This document shows, piece after piece, positions 35,661 to 45,900 of a stretch of DNA of 64,000 bases; positions within the stretch are counted from its first letter, which is position 1, and each line of letters starts with the position of its first letter. Where the stretch lies: positions 1 through 64,000 of the forward strand of contig CAYOLL010000010.1 in NCBI GenBank assembly GCA_964404765.1. The letters run 5' to 3'. The translations under genes and the position numbers were made by a program. The notes under the pieces are model-generated. The model did not search any database. It was not told the origin of the DNA and worked only from the letters and a program-made list of their open reading frames with translations. Origin of the DNA: CAYOLL01 sp964404765 [NCBI: uncultured Gemmatimonadota bacterium] (GTDB lineage: Bacteria; 4572-55).

Positions 35661-36034
35661 GAGCTTATGCCGCGTTGCACTAACGCCTCACAAAGATTCT
35701 TTCAGAATGACAAGGCGCTCTTCCATAAACGTGTTCCATAAGCCCCAAAACATTTCAACAATCACGGAACCAAATGAATTCGACAGAATTCCCGCCCAAC
35801 CTGATACCGGCGGAGCCATAAAACGGAGCGGAGCGCAGTTTTGACAAGATGCAAACCATCGACGCAAATGTAGGCCGGTAATTTTGCAATATTTTCATAT
35901 TTCCCATTTTCATCACCAGGTAATTTTATTAAAAACAGGACTTGGAAAGTTATTTCACAAATGGGGCTGCGCCCGCCCCAAGCAATAAAACCCGTTAAAA
36001 CGGTTATCTGATTGATTTATTTGGCGTTATGGCC

Positions 36035-36091
36035 ACCCCGTTAAAACGGGGTGTTACGGATAAATCATTAACACCGGGATTCATCCCGGTG
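36035..36091. repeat. Short palindromes before the broken fibre gene
   Basis: ACCCCGTTAAAACGGGGT at 36035-36052 and CACCGGGATTCATCCCGGTG at 36072-36091 are strong short hairpins. Further AACCCGTTAAAACGGTT-like and GCCGTTTCAACGGC units flank them (about 35990-36130). They probably belong to the same general class as the GGGGC-palindrome blocks. Confidence 0.6.
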
Positions 36092-36170
36092 ATGCGACCC
36101 GCAAAAAACCTGCATCCAAGCCGTTTCAACGGCTTAACCTTCCAAGTCCTGTTAAAAAAGGAGTTTGACC

Positions 36171-36338
36171 ATGAAGCGTTTAACCTTGTTCCTCGCAGCA
36201 TTGGCGCTACTCATCTCCGCTGTCGTCGTTGGCTGTGACGCCCCATGCCCGGCTTACGCCCTGTCTTTCGTCGGCACGAACAATATTTTTCCATCTCCGG
36301 TAATGGCGCTAAGTCGTCAAATTACCGGTACGCTGTAA
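36171..36338 (+). pseudogene. 5' remnant of a third fibre gene
   Basis: A 55-residue frame starts MKRLTLFLAALALLIS, closely matching the signal peptide of the fibre protein at 38124. It then jumps to YALSFVGTNNIFPS, which matches the later PYAMSLVGTSNLFPS of that protein. About 300 bp of the N-terminal domain are missing, with the joint near a CCCATGCCC-GCTTA motif found in both contexts. After NNIFPS the match stops and dgkA follows. An AAAAGGAG site precedes the ATG, so the short peptide could still be made. Confidence 0.75.
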
Positions 36339-36372
36339 TTTTCTGTACGGCGATTCCCGAAAGGTAGAGCTT

Positions 36373-36771
36373 ATGCGAAACAAATTTCTGGGCACCGGTG
36401 AACCCGGCTATCATCCCTTGCGTAAAATCAAAATTGTGCTGTCCGGCTTACGCTATGCGATTGTTTACGATTTCAGCGTGGCCTACAAAATCATCGTGTC
36501 GCTGTTTGTGCTGGTTGTAGCGTTTATCTTTCGCCAATGGCTGGATTTTGCCATGGTACTGATGGCTACGGCCCTGGTGCTGATGGCTGAAATGTTCAAC
36601 AGCGCCATCGAGGCCATTTGCGATTTTGTGGAATTGCGTCAGGATGAGCGGATCAAGGTCATCAAAGATATTGCCGCGGCGGCAGCGGGTATCAGCATTT
36701 TTGTGTGGGTTGTCGTTTTAATTATAGAAGGCAGTCATTTGTGGCAGATTTTTGTGGCGACCTATGACTGA
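36373..36771 (+). CDS. dgkA: Diacylglycerol kinase (DgkA type)
   Basis: The 132-residue membrane protein has an N-terminal amphipathic segment and three membrane helices (about 40-55, 58-80 and 100-125). Family motifs are AEMFNSAIEAICD (about 78-90) and a second DERIKVIKDIAAAAAG block (about 95-111), which form the active site of bacterial DgkA. It phosphorylates diacylglycerol, or in many Gram-positives undecaprenol, using ATP. It lies between the two halves of a broken fibre gene, which is odd for a housekeeping function, so it probably arrived with a recombination event. Confidence 0.9.
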   Translation: MRNKFLGTGEPGYHPLRKIKIVLSGLRYAIVYDFSVAYKIIVSLFVLVVAFIFRQWLDFAMVLMATALVLMAEMFNSAIEAICDFVELRQDERIKVIKDIAAAAAGISIFVWVVVLIIEGSHLWQIFVATYD

Positions 36772-36914
36772 AATTTGGGTAACAAAGAGAAACGCTATCT
36801 TTACGATGATGTCCGTTGGGCATGTCATTTTTATCGTTTAGGATTGTGTAGATTATGTACTAAATAACTTCCGCATTTGTTCCGGTGTCGGTAGGGCACA
36901 ATAATTCCATTTTG

Positions 36915-37054
36915 TGTACTAGTCAACGACTTGTCGAACACTGTCATTCCGAAGGAATCTTTTTGCAAGCTTGTACAAACCCCGTTAAAAGATTCCTTCA
37001 GAATGACATCCGATCAAAACTGTGGAAGTGTTCAAGAGGTTGTTGACTAGTACA
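36915..37054. mobile_element. MITE-like palindromic element, family A, copy 3 (diverged body)
   Basis: The TGTACTAGTCAA and TTGACTAGTACA ends are the same as in copies 1 and 2, but the body differs (TCATTCCGAAGGAATC / GATTCCTTCAGAATGACA). The flanks at 36900-36914 and 37055-37069 do not match, so no target duplication is visible. That fits an element involved in recombination or deletion. The fibre sequence resumes at its right edge. Confidence 0.8.
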
Positions 37055-37055
37055 G

Positions 37056-37658
37056 TCGGCAGGCAATGTGGGCGTCGGTACGGTCAGTCCGAGCGCCAAG
37101 TTGGATGTGGTCGGCAACGCCAAAGTGGACGGGACGACCTTTAATGTGGACGCAGTCAATAACCGGGTCGGCATTAACACCGCCACTCCGACTGTGGTAT
37201 TAGATGTGGTGGGCTCGGCAAAAATTGACACCACGACGTTTAATGTGGACGCTGCCAACAACCGCGTCGGCGTCGGCACGGCCGCCCCAAGCGCGACGCT
37301 GGATGTGGTCGGCACCGTTGAAATGATGGGCGCGCTGACCAGCTATACTCGCGCGGAAATATATCAGTCGCCAAAGCAAGCCACAACCGATGGCTTCGTA
37401 ATTGCCTGGGCGGCGAACCGGGGCGGCGGCTCCACTTTTATCGTGGGTATGGCCAACAGCTCGAATAGTTTTACCTATGATCAATCAGCCACCAATTATT
37501 TGTCGGATAGCAGGCTTCGCGCATTTAATGAGGCCCCGGCGAATATATGCTCAATCACGTTTCCGGTGAGAAAAGGCGAGTTTTGGGTTGTTGAATCGGA
37601 ATCGGATGAATTAACGGACACCGCAATTTTTGTAAGATTTATCCCATTCGGTCAATAA
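37056..37658 (+). pseudogene. 3' part of the broken third fibre gene
   Basis: From GTCGGCAGGCAATGTGGGCG the sequence follows the fibre at 38124 (from about 38525), and an open frame 37068-37658 (196 residues) begins with VGVGTVSPSAKLDVVG repeats. Three such shaft repeats (period about 100 bp) precede a unique C-terminal head (about residues 85-196; ends FVRFIPFGQ). It has no S74 chaperone module, no signal peptide and no ribosome site. It was probably joined to the fragment at 36171 before the insertion of dgkA and the family A element. Confidence 0.75.
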
Positions 37659-37692
37659 TTTGCGCAAAACCGATGGCGTCACTCGCGCCTTT

Positions 37693-37813
37693 CGCGAAAA
37701 GCTTTACCGCAGAGGAACGCAAAGTTTATCACAGAGTCACGCAAAGAAAAACTCAGCGAAACTCTGCGCCAAACTTTGCGAATCTTTGCGGTTAAAAAGA
37801 GCTTTTACAGCGC
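37693..37813. repeat. CGCAGAG-type inverted repeat, copy 1
   Basis: GCGAAAAGCTTTACCGCAGA at 37693 is followed by GCAAAG and CTCTGCG units and ends with TTTGCGGTTAAAAAGAGC and TTTTACAGCGC. The second copy, 39814-39933, keeps the same order with about 80 percent identity. One copy lies before each gene of module 2. Confidence 0.75.
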
Positions 37814-37993
37814 CTATTTCAAACCCGTTCATTCGAGGTGACTGTGTGCTCAGCCATACAGGTCTGTTTTTTAATTCAGCATGTTTTTTCTTGACAGCGA
37901 TACCGCATTTTTTTATTATTAAAAAATGGTGCGCCCGGAAACCGATGTGGCGGCCCAATTTCTAAATTTCTCTATTTGGCGACTCTTGCACAA

Positions 37994-38037
37994 GAGTTGC
38001 GCCAATTGAATAGATCGATTGGCGCAACTCTTTTTTT
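37994..38037 (+). terminator. Rho-independent terminator before the module 2 fibre gene
   Basis: GAGTTGCGCCAAT at 37994-38006 pairs with ATTGGCGCAACTC at 38018-38030, followed by seven T residues. It lies inside the open extension of the next frame (38019-38123), supporting the downstream ATG 38124 as the true start. Confidence 0.85.
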
Positions 38038-38123
38038 ATTCCTATAAAAAGCCTTCGCTGGCAAAAATTTCATCGCTTATTCATGCTGCATTTTATCACC
38101 TCGATCCGGAAAGGAATCCAAAA

Positions 38124-39800
38124 ATGAAACGATTGTCCCTGTTACTCGCAATTCTGGCTTTACTCATCCCCGCTGCGCCGTCATTGGCAGTGGCGCCCCA
38201 TGCCCAGCTTAACTTTCAGGGCGTGCTGCGCGACGATGATAATAAGGCGGTAACCAACGGAACGTACAGTCTCACCTTTAAGCTGTACATTGACGCCATC
38301 GGAACGCCGACGACCCCGGCCTGGCAAGAAACTCAGTCCGCCGTGGTCGAAGACGGCGTGTTTAGCGTCAACCTGGGTTCGGTGACGCCTTTTACCGTCG
38401 GCTTTGATCAGCAGTATTGGGTCGGCATTACTCTGGCCGGCGAGAGCGAGATGACCCCGCGGATTAAACTGACCACCGCACCCTACGCCATGTCCTTAGT
38501 CGGCACGAGCAATCTGTTCCCGTCGGCAGGCAATGTGGGCGTCGGCACGGTTAGTCCGACCTTTGATTTGTGTATTGGTGATACCGATACCGGTTTGGAT
38601 CAGATCACCGACGGCATCCTGGCGGTCAAAACCAATGGCGTCGAAAGAATGCGGATTAATGCGAGCGGCAATGTGGGCATCGGCACGACCGCCCCGACTG
38701 TGCCATTGGAAGTAGTCGGCAACGTCAAAGTGGACGGCACGACCTTTAATGTGGACGCAGCCAACAACCGCGTCGGTATCGGCACGGCCGCCCCGACGGT
38801 CGCATTCGATGTGGTGGGCTCGGCAAAATTTGACACCACGACGTTTTTTGTGGACGCGACGAATAACCGGGTCGGCATCGGCACGACCGCCCCACTCGCG
38901 CCGCTGCATGTAGTAAAAAGCGGCTATGTAAGTGGAAACCAAAGCGGAAATATAGCAGGGGCGGGGAATATATACTTGGGGGCTAACGGCGGTATAGCGA
39001 GTATAAACGGACCTAGTGCGACTACCGGAGATAATACGACGATCGTCGGCAGCGCTATTGCCGCTATTTTTGACGGTAACACAATCTGTAAGGATTTCAT
39101 GTGGCTCGGAGATCAAGTTGTTTCGGCCTCAGACCGTCGCGCCAAGCATATTTTCAATCAAAGCGATGGCCAGGCGGATTTAAAGACGCTGCGCCAACTG
39201 AAGATTACGAATTATGAGTGGATTGATCAAGCGCTGGATAACCATCGCCCCCAAAAGAAACTCATCGCCCAGGAGTTAGAAGAGGTCTATCCGCAGGCGG
39301 TGACCATCGCCCCCATACCGATGGCGATCCCCAACGTCTATCAACCGGCGGCGGCTTTTGCTTACGATGCGACCGCCCAAAAGCTGACCGTGACCACGAG
39401 CAAGCCCCACGACTTTAAGGCCGGCGATAAGATTGATCTCTACACCGACCGGACCGATCTCAAGGACATTGCCGTCGAAGCCATTCTGTCCGACCGGCAG
39501 TTCACGGTCGCCTGCGCGCAGGAGCCGGCAAAACTCTTTGTCTATGGCAAATACGTAACCGACTATCACGGCGTGGATTATGACGCCGTGGCCATGCTCA
39601 ATGTCAGCGCCACGCAGGAATTGGCTAAGCAAGTGGAAACGCTGCAAACGGCCAATGCCGCCTTGCAAACAACCAACGCCGCGCTGCAAGCCCAACTCCG
39701 GACGGTGATCGGGCAAATGACCGCGCTGCAAGCCCAGGTCAATAAGCTATCGCCAGTCGAAGTGAAGACCACCAGCGCCGACAAGGCCGACGCCCGGTAA
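38124..39800 (+). CDS. Secreted tail-fibre-like protein with S74 intramolecular chaperone (module 2)
   Basis: The 558-residue protein begins with a signal peptide (MKRLSLLLAILALLIPAAPS, cleavage near LAVA) and has an N-terminal beta domain (about 25-125), fibre repeats VGIGTxAPTVAxDVVG (about 130-270), and a C-terminal S74 chaperone starting near residue 335 (SASDRRAKHIF, then IAQELEEVYPQA). It has a beta insertion (about 400-485) and a coiled-coil end rich in LQTTNAALQ repeats. It resembles 25655-27382 along its length. AAGGA at about 38111 precedes ATG 38124, which is chosen over 38019 because a terminator lies in the extension. It pairs with the giant gene 156 bp downstream. Confidence 0.82.
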   Translation: MKRLSLLLAILALLIPAAPSLAVAPHAQLNFQGVLRDDDNKAVTNGTYSLTFKLYIDAIGTPTTPAWQETQSAVVEDGVFSVNLGSVTPFTVGFDQQYWVGITLAGESEMTPRIKLTTAPYAMSLVGTSNLFPSAGNVGVGTVSPTFDLCIGDTDTGLDQITDGILAVKTNGVERMRINASGNVGIGTTAPTVPLEVVGNVKVDGTTFNVDAANNRVGIGTAAPTVAFDVVGSAKFDTTTFFVDATNNRVGIGTTAPLAPLHVVKSGYVSGNQSGNIAGAGNIYLGANGGIASINGPSATTGDNTTIVGSAIAAIFDGNTICKDFMWLGDQVVSASDRRAKHIFNQSDGQADLKTLRQLKITNYEWIDQALDNHRPQKKLIAQELEEVYPQAVTIAPIPMAIPNVYQPAAAFAYDATAQKLTVTTSKPHDFKAGDKIDLYTDRTDLKDIAVEAILSDRQFTVACAQEPAKLFVYGKYVTDYHGVDYDAVAMLNVSATQELAKQVETLQTANAALQTTNAALQAQLRTVIGQMTALQAQVNKLSPVEVKTTSADKADAR

Positions 39801-39813
39801 GTCCGACTTGAAT

Positions 39814-39933
39814 CGCGAAAAGCTTTACCGCAGAGTAACGCAAAGGTTGGCGCAGAGTTACGCCAAGGAAACTCAGCGAAACTCTGCGATAAACTTTGCG
39901 CGACTCTGCGGTAAAAAACAGCCTTTACAGCGC
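39814..39933. repeat. CGCAGAG-type inverted repeat, copy 2
   Basis: Starts GCGAAAAGCTTTACCGCAGA and ends CAGCCTTTACAGCGC, in the same orientation as 37693-37813. It fills most of the spacer between the module 2 fibre and giant genes. Confidence 0.75.
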
Positions 39934-39956
39934 ATATCTCACACCGAGGTGATCCA

Positions 39957-42900
39957 ATGACAAATAGCTACAATTTAGACAATGACGATCGAAATCGGGC
40001 CGCCAAAACGCCCCCTTTTCGGCTGTTGCTGTTAATTTTTTCGCTCCTCCTGCTCGTTTTGCCGGAATTGGGTCGGGTGGAGGCCGCCGGTATCTCGCAG
40101 GGTTTATTTACCTACGGCGCGACCATGCCCAAAACAAAGTCGCAAAGCACGGAAGGGCATCGCATCATCGGCACCTTCGGGCAAACGCTGGACGGCGAGA
40201 GTCAGGCCGTCTCCCAGACGGTTGCCGGCGATAAACTGCACTCTATCTTTTTCGGCTTATGGGGCTTTTACAAACTGCCGCCGCTGAGTCCCTTTGTGAC
40301 CGCCAGCGACGGCGACCATGCCGATCGGATTGTCATCACCTGGAAGTTTGACGTCCTGAGTTCGCCGCCGACGCAGGGCTATAAAGTCTATCGCAATAAC
40401 ACGTTGCTGATCGGCTTGCCGGCCGGGGAAAATTTCTTTAACGATGTCAATGTCTATCCCGGCCAGGTCTATAACTACGGCGTTACCGGCATCAGCCTGA
40501 CCGGCGAGGGCGGGGTAGGCAGCGATCCCGGCTTTGTCAACCCCAACGGCACGATCACCGGCCATATCCAGACCAGTCAGCAGCGCCCGGTCATCGGGGC
40601 CGATGTGGGCATCACGCCCAACCTCGGCCAGGCCCTGGTCTTTGACGGGGCGGATGACTATGCCGTATTGAGCAAAACGGTTGCGTTAAACGGTTCCTCG
40701 TTCACGGTCGAGTTCTGGGCCAAACGGGCCGCCGCCGGTACCGCCGATAATGTCATCGGTTTGGGCGATGTCGCCACTACCCGTCAAGCCTTGACGATCG
40801 GCTTTCAGAGCAATAATAAATTTGTGTTTAGCTTTTTGGGCGACTCGTTGGTGACGACGGCGGCCTATACCGAGACCGATTGGCATCATTGGGCAGTCAC
40901 CTACAATAAAACGACCAAAGCCCGCGCCATCTACCGCGACGGCCGGCCGGTGGCGACCAATACCGCCGGGAATCACTTTGCCGGTTCGGGCGATCTGTGG
41001 CTGGGCAAGGCCCGCGGCGGCGGCTACTTCGGCGGCAGCATTGACGATGTGCGCATCTGGAGCAAGACTCGCAGCGAGGCGGAACTCACCTTAGATATGA
41101 ACCGCGCCAAGCAAGGCAACGAAGACAGCTTGACCGCCTATTGGAAGTTAGACGAAGGCAACAGCAGCTTCGTCTTTGACCTGACCGCCCATAATCACGA
41201 CGGCAAGGTCTATGACGGCGGCAGCTTAAGCGCCGTCTGGAGCGCCGATATCGCCCCGGTGCGCAACACCGGCTTTACTAACACCGACGGCAACTACATC
41301 ATCAACGGCATCTACTACGGCACGGGCACGACCTTTACCGTCACGCCCAAAATGGATGTGCCGGTTGACACGACGCTTTTTAGCCATGAATTTTCGCCCG
41401 GCTCCCGGATCGTCACGCTGAACACCAGCAATACCGCCACCGACGGCGTGGACTTTACCGACATCTCGCTGATTCCGGTCAGTGGCTTTGTCCAATACGC
41501 CAATACGCTCTGCTTTCCCGATAGTGTGGAGATTCTGGTTAACGGCGAGTCGCAAATCCCCAAAGTCTATACCAACACACAGGGCGCATTCACCGTAGAG
41601 CTGAATCCGGGCGGCGATTATCGCCTGACGCCCGTCTATAAGGATCATTCGTTCGCGCCGGTTTTTCAGGATGTGCTGAGTTTGGTCTCGCCGCAGGCCG
41701 GGCTGGCCTTTGTTGATACCAAAGTGCGGACGCTGACCGTGCGGGTCTATGGCGGCCCGACATCGTGTATGTCCTCGATCCGCCCGACCTCCGGGACGAT
41801 GAGCGTAACCTTTGCCAGCACGGACGGCTGCTATACCCGGACGGAAAACATCACCTCCGGCAACAATCTAACCCTGACGAATCTGCCGCCCTTGAATTAC
41901 GCCCTGACCCTGAACCATCCGGCGGCATTATCGGTGGACGGCGTGACCGTTTCGCTCAAGGATACGACCGGTATCACCCGCGACCTCGTCTATCGTAAAT
42001 CCATGACGGTGAATGTTACCGGCCTGCCGACGCCGGATCCCGCCTGCGCGGCCGGTTATACCCTGCCATTGGACGGTGGCACGACCCTCAATAACCTGTC
42101 AATCTTGACCCAATTGAATTCATACAGCGCCAATGTTGATGTGTATGAGAGTTACACCGAATTTTCCGGCGGCGTCACCTGCGCCATCGATACCGGTTAT
42201 GTGACCATTTATAATGCAATTGGCGACAGCGTTCAACCGGCGGTCCGACCGCTGAGAAAGGTGAATGCCAACACAAGCCGTCTGGTTACGCCTTACACCT
42301 TCAAAGCGGGTCGGCCCAACTTTACCTCCGGCGGGCAATATCCCTACGCCAAATCGTTGGAAGTAGGCGTGCGCGAGTTGCTCCCCAATCTCGACCCGGA
42401 GACGGCCGAGGATACGCCCTTTTTGGACGGGCGCGAAGGCTCCGGCATCACCCGCGCCTACGTGTTGGGTATCCGCAAGCGCGATGGCGGCTTTACCACG
42501 CTGCTGCAAAATCCGATCCTGCCGCTCTACATCCTGCGCGATCCGCCCGGCGACGCCAGCTTTGCCACGATGTCAAACGAGACCCAATTTTCAACCCGTT
42601 ATAAAGTTTCTTTTTCTAACGGATTTGAAGCCGGGTTGGATTTGAATTTTGGCGGCGACACCAAAGTGACAACCTGTGCCGGTATCGGCGTTGCGGTATG
42701 CACCATGACGTTGGATACCCAGTTCTCGCAGACGATTCACCTGATCGACCTTAAAGTTGAGCATACCACCTTGAAAGAAATGCAGATTACGTCCACTTTT
42801 TCCGAGAGCTTTTCCACGCTGGCGGAAGAATACCGGGTGGGCGAGGACATGGATTTGTATGTGGGTCTGGGTTCGAATATTCGCATCGCTCAGGCCGATG

Positions 42901-45900
42901 AACTGAAGCTGTCGGGCTGCGCCTTGCAGATCGGCACAGCCATTGTCGCCGATTCGCTGGGTATCGAGTCCACATATCTCTATACCGATCATCACATCCG
43001 CAACGTTCTGCTGCCCGAACTGACGGCGCTGCTCGTCGCCTCTAGGGATTCGGTAAGGGCGGGCCAGACCCAATTTGCAGCAGATACACTACGCTATTTC
43101 AGATCTATCCGGAACTGGACAGCTATTGTGGATACCAATGCGGCGCTCAAAGCCATGGCGGTTGAAGATCCCAACCGGCTGACGCAATCGCTCTCCTTTG
43201 ACAGTAACTTCGGCGGCTACACCATTACCAATACCCGGAATGAGACCCACTCCCAAACGTACGAGCATATGCTTTACGATGAGAATGGCGTCGAATTTGA
43301 TCTTCGTATCAAGCTTTTTGGGGTCGTCCTGCCGGGCCCGGGTCATATTAAAGCGCTGTATACTCATAGTGAAACGGTCAGCCAGAACCTGAGTACGGGA
43401 GCCCTCCCGGGCCCGTTTCCAAATGGAAACTCCGGCGGCTACGACTCCACCTGGACGCGCACCACCAGCGTCACCTTAGCCGATAACGACCCGGATGACT
43501 ATTTTTGGATCCAGATTTACGATGACGGCGTCTATGGCAATGTCTATAAACTCGTCGGCGGGGCCACGACCTGTCCGTGGGAGCCGGGTACGCTGCCACG
43601 CCAGGGTACCCAGGTGGAGATGATCGGCTCCACCTCCGGCGGCTACAACGAGATCAACATCCCGCCCGATCAAGCGGCGATCTATAAGCTGATTTTAGTA
43701 AATACCAGTCAGACCTTTGAAGATTGGTATTACGATGTGTCAATTTCGCAGGATGTGAACCCAGAGGGCGCGATCCAAAAGATTAACGGCTACGATCCGG
43801 CGGCGATTGTCTCCGTCTTAGTGCCGGGTCAATTTGGCAACAACACCCTGGAAATGATGCTGACCGTCGAACGCGGCCCCATCGCCTACGATTATGAGGA
43901 TTTAGAAGCGGGCTTAGAGTCCACTTGTGAGGTCGATATCGCGGAAATTCAGCTCGGTGAAACGGTGCAGTGCGGCCCCGGCGGCGGCCCCGATGAACCG
44001 TGCGCGCATTGGTTTCAATATTTGACCCAATACGATGTTCACTTCCTTAAGCCGTGCAGCGACGTGCGCATTACCGCGCCCAACGATAACATCACGATGA
44101 CCGCCGCCAGCGATAGCCTGAAGCTGACCCTGGCCGGATATGACCGGAACAATACGGATTTTAAAGAAATCCAATTGCAATACAGGCCCGCGCCGCCCGG
44201 CCCCAGCCGCGCTGCAATGGGCAATGGACAATGGGCCATGGGCAATTCGCAATTAAGCTCATCTCGTTCTCAGGTTGCACTTGGGAACGCAGATGCTAAA
44301 ACGGAAATTGCTAATTCTCAATTGACTTCTCCGAATGAAGCTGCTGTTGAAGCGCGGCCTGCGTCGGCGAAACAACCCATGATGGGCGTCAGACGAGCCA
44401 ATGACCGGATCGAGTGGATTCCAATTGCGCCGTACGAAGAGACATACGCGCAAGTGATGCGCGAAAACGAGCCGCCTTCGACCCAAAGCGACTGGATTAC
44501 CTTTGACACCATTAGCCGGAGCGACATCCCCGCGTCGCCGGGCTACCTGATTCATCCTTGGTACATCAAGGACCTGGCCGATGGCAAATATGAAGTGCGG
44601 GCGGTGGCCGCCTGCAACAATCTGGACAACCTGAAAGGCTATTCCCGGACGCTGCACTTTACGCAGGAGCGCAAACGTCCGGCGGTGATCGCCACCGAGC
44701 CGGGCGACCAGGTTTTGCAGTTGGGCGATGCCATCTCCGTTACCTTCGACGAGGCTCTGGATTGCAGCCGCATTATTGAGGCCAACAGCCTGTTTTTGAA
44801 CAACATCGGCTTGTACAATACGGAGAATAGCAGCCTGGTGAATATTGCCATTTCTTGTTTGGATAATCAAATTTTTGCGCAGGTGGAAAATCCGGAGGCC
44901 GTCTACCCGTTCCTGGAAAATAAAACCGTGCGGCTCAAGCTGGCCCAGATCAAAGACCTGGCCGGAAACATTATGGACGCCAATCCGAGTTCTGCGCCGG
45001 TGGATACGGTTTACAACTTTGAGTTTTATGTGAATCGCAATCCGATTGCCTGGGAAGGCGGCGATGTCACTGCCGTCAAGTATGATGACGAAGTCGCCAC
45101 CATCACTCGGAAATTGATCAACAACGGCGCGTCACCGATGGACTTTAGCTTTATGGATTTGACCCCCAATCCGGGCCGCGACACCTTGCGTGTGCCGAGT
45201 TGGATGACGGTAACGCCCATGAGCGGGACGGTCAACCCGGGCACGGCCAAAATCATCTCCCTGACCTTTGACGCCGATTTGATCGGCGGTAATTATGCGC
45301 ATGAACTCAGGGCCAGAACCACGATGGGCGACGAGCCGATGCTGGTTGATCTGCAAAATCTGTGTCATCCGCCGGACTGGCCGCTGGCTCTGTACGAGTA
45401 TGAGTTCAACATGACCATTGCCGGAAAAATCGTATCCACGGAGTATCCGGTCTCGGAATTCCTGACCATTGCGGCCTTTGTGGGTTCGGAAGTTCGCGGC
45501 AAGGCGGTTATTGAATTTGACAGTGTGGTCAACGACACCTTGTTCTACATGGTCGTCGGCAGCGACTCCATTTCCGGCGAGCCGGTTACGCTGCGGGTCT
45601 GGGACGGCCTGGTGTGCGTCGAAGTCGGCAGTTCGATTGGCGCGTTTACCTTTGCCGCCAATAGCGAGATCGGCAGCCCAAGCAATCCGCACGTCTTTGA
45701 CATCACCGGTCAGTCGGCGGCGGAAGTCCGCTTTAACCCCGGCTGGAACTGGTTTTCGATCAACATGGCGATGACCGACCTGGGCATCAACACCGTGCTG
45801 GAAGGTCTTTCGCCGGCCTCAGGCGACTTGATTAAGAGTCAAAGCCAATTTAGCCAATACGTGGCCGGGCTGGGTTGGGTCGGTTCTCTGAGCACGCTGA

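Noticed and set aside
38019-38123. Upstream extension of the second fibre frame
   Set aside because: It contains a strong terminator hairpin and T-run, and a ribosome site with signal peptide occurs at 38124.
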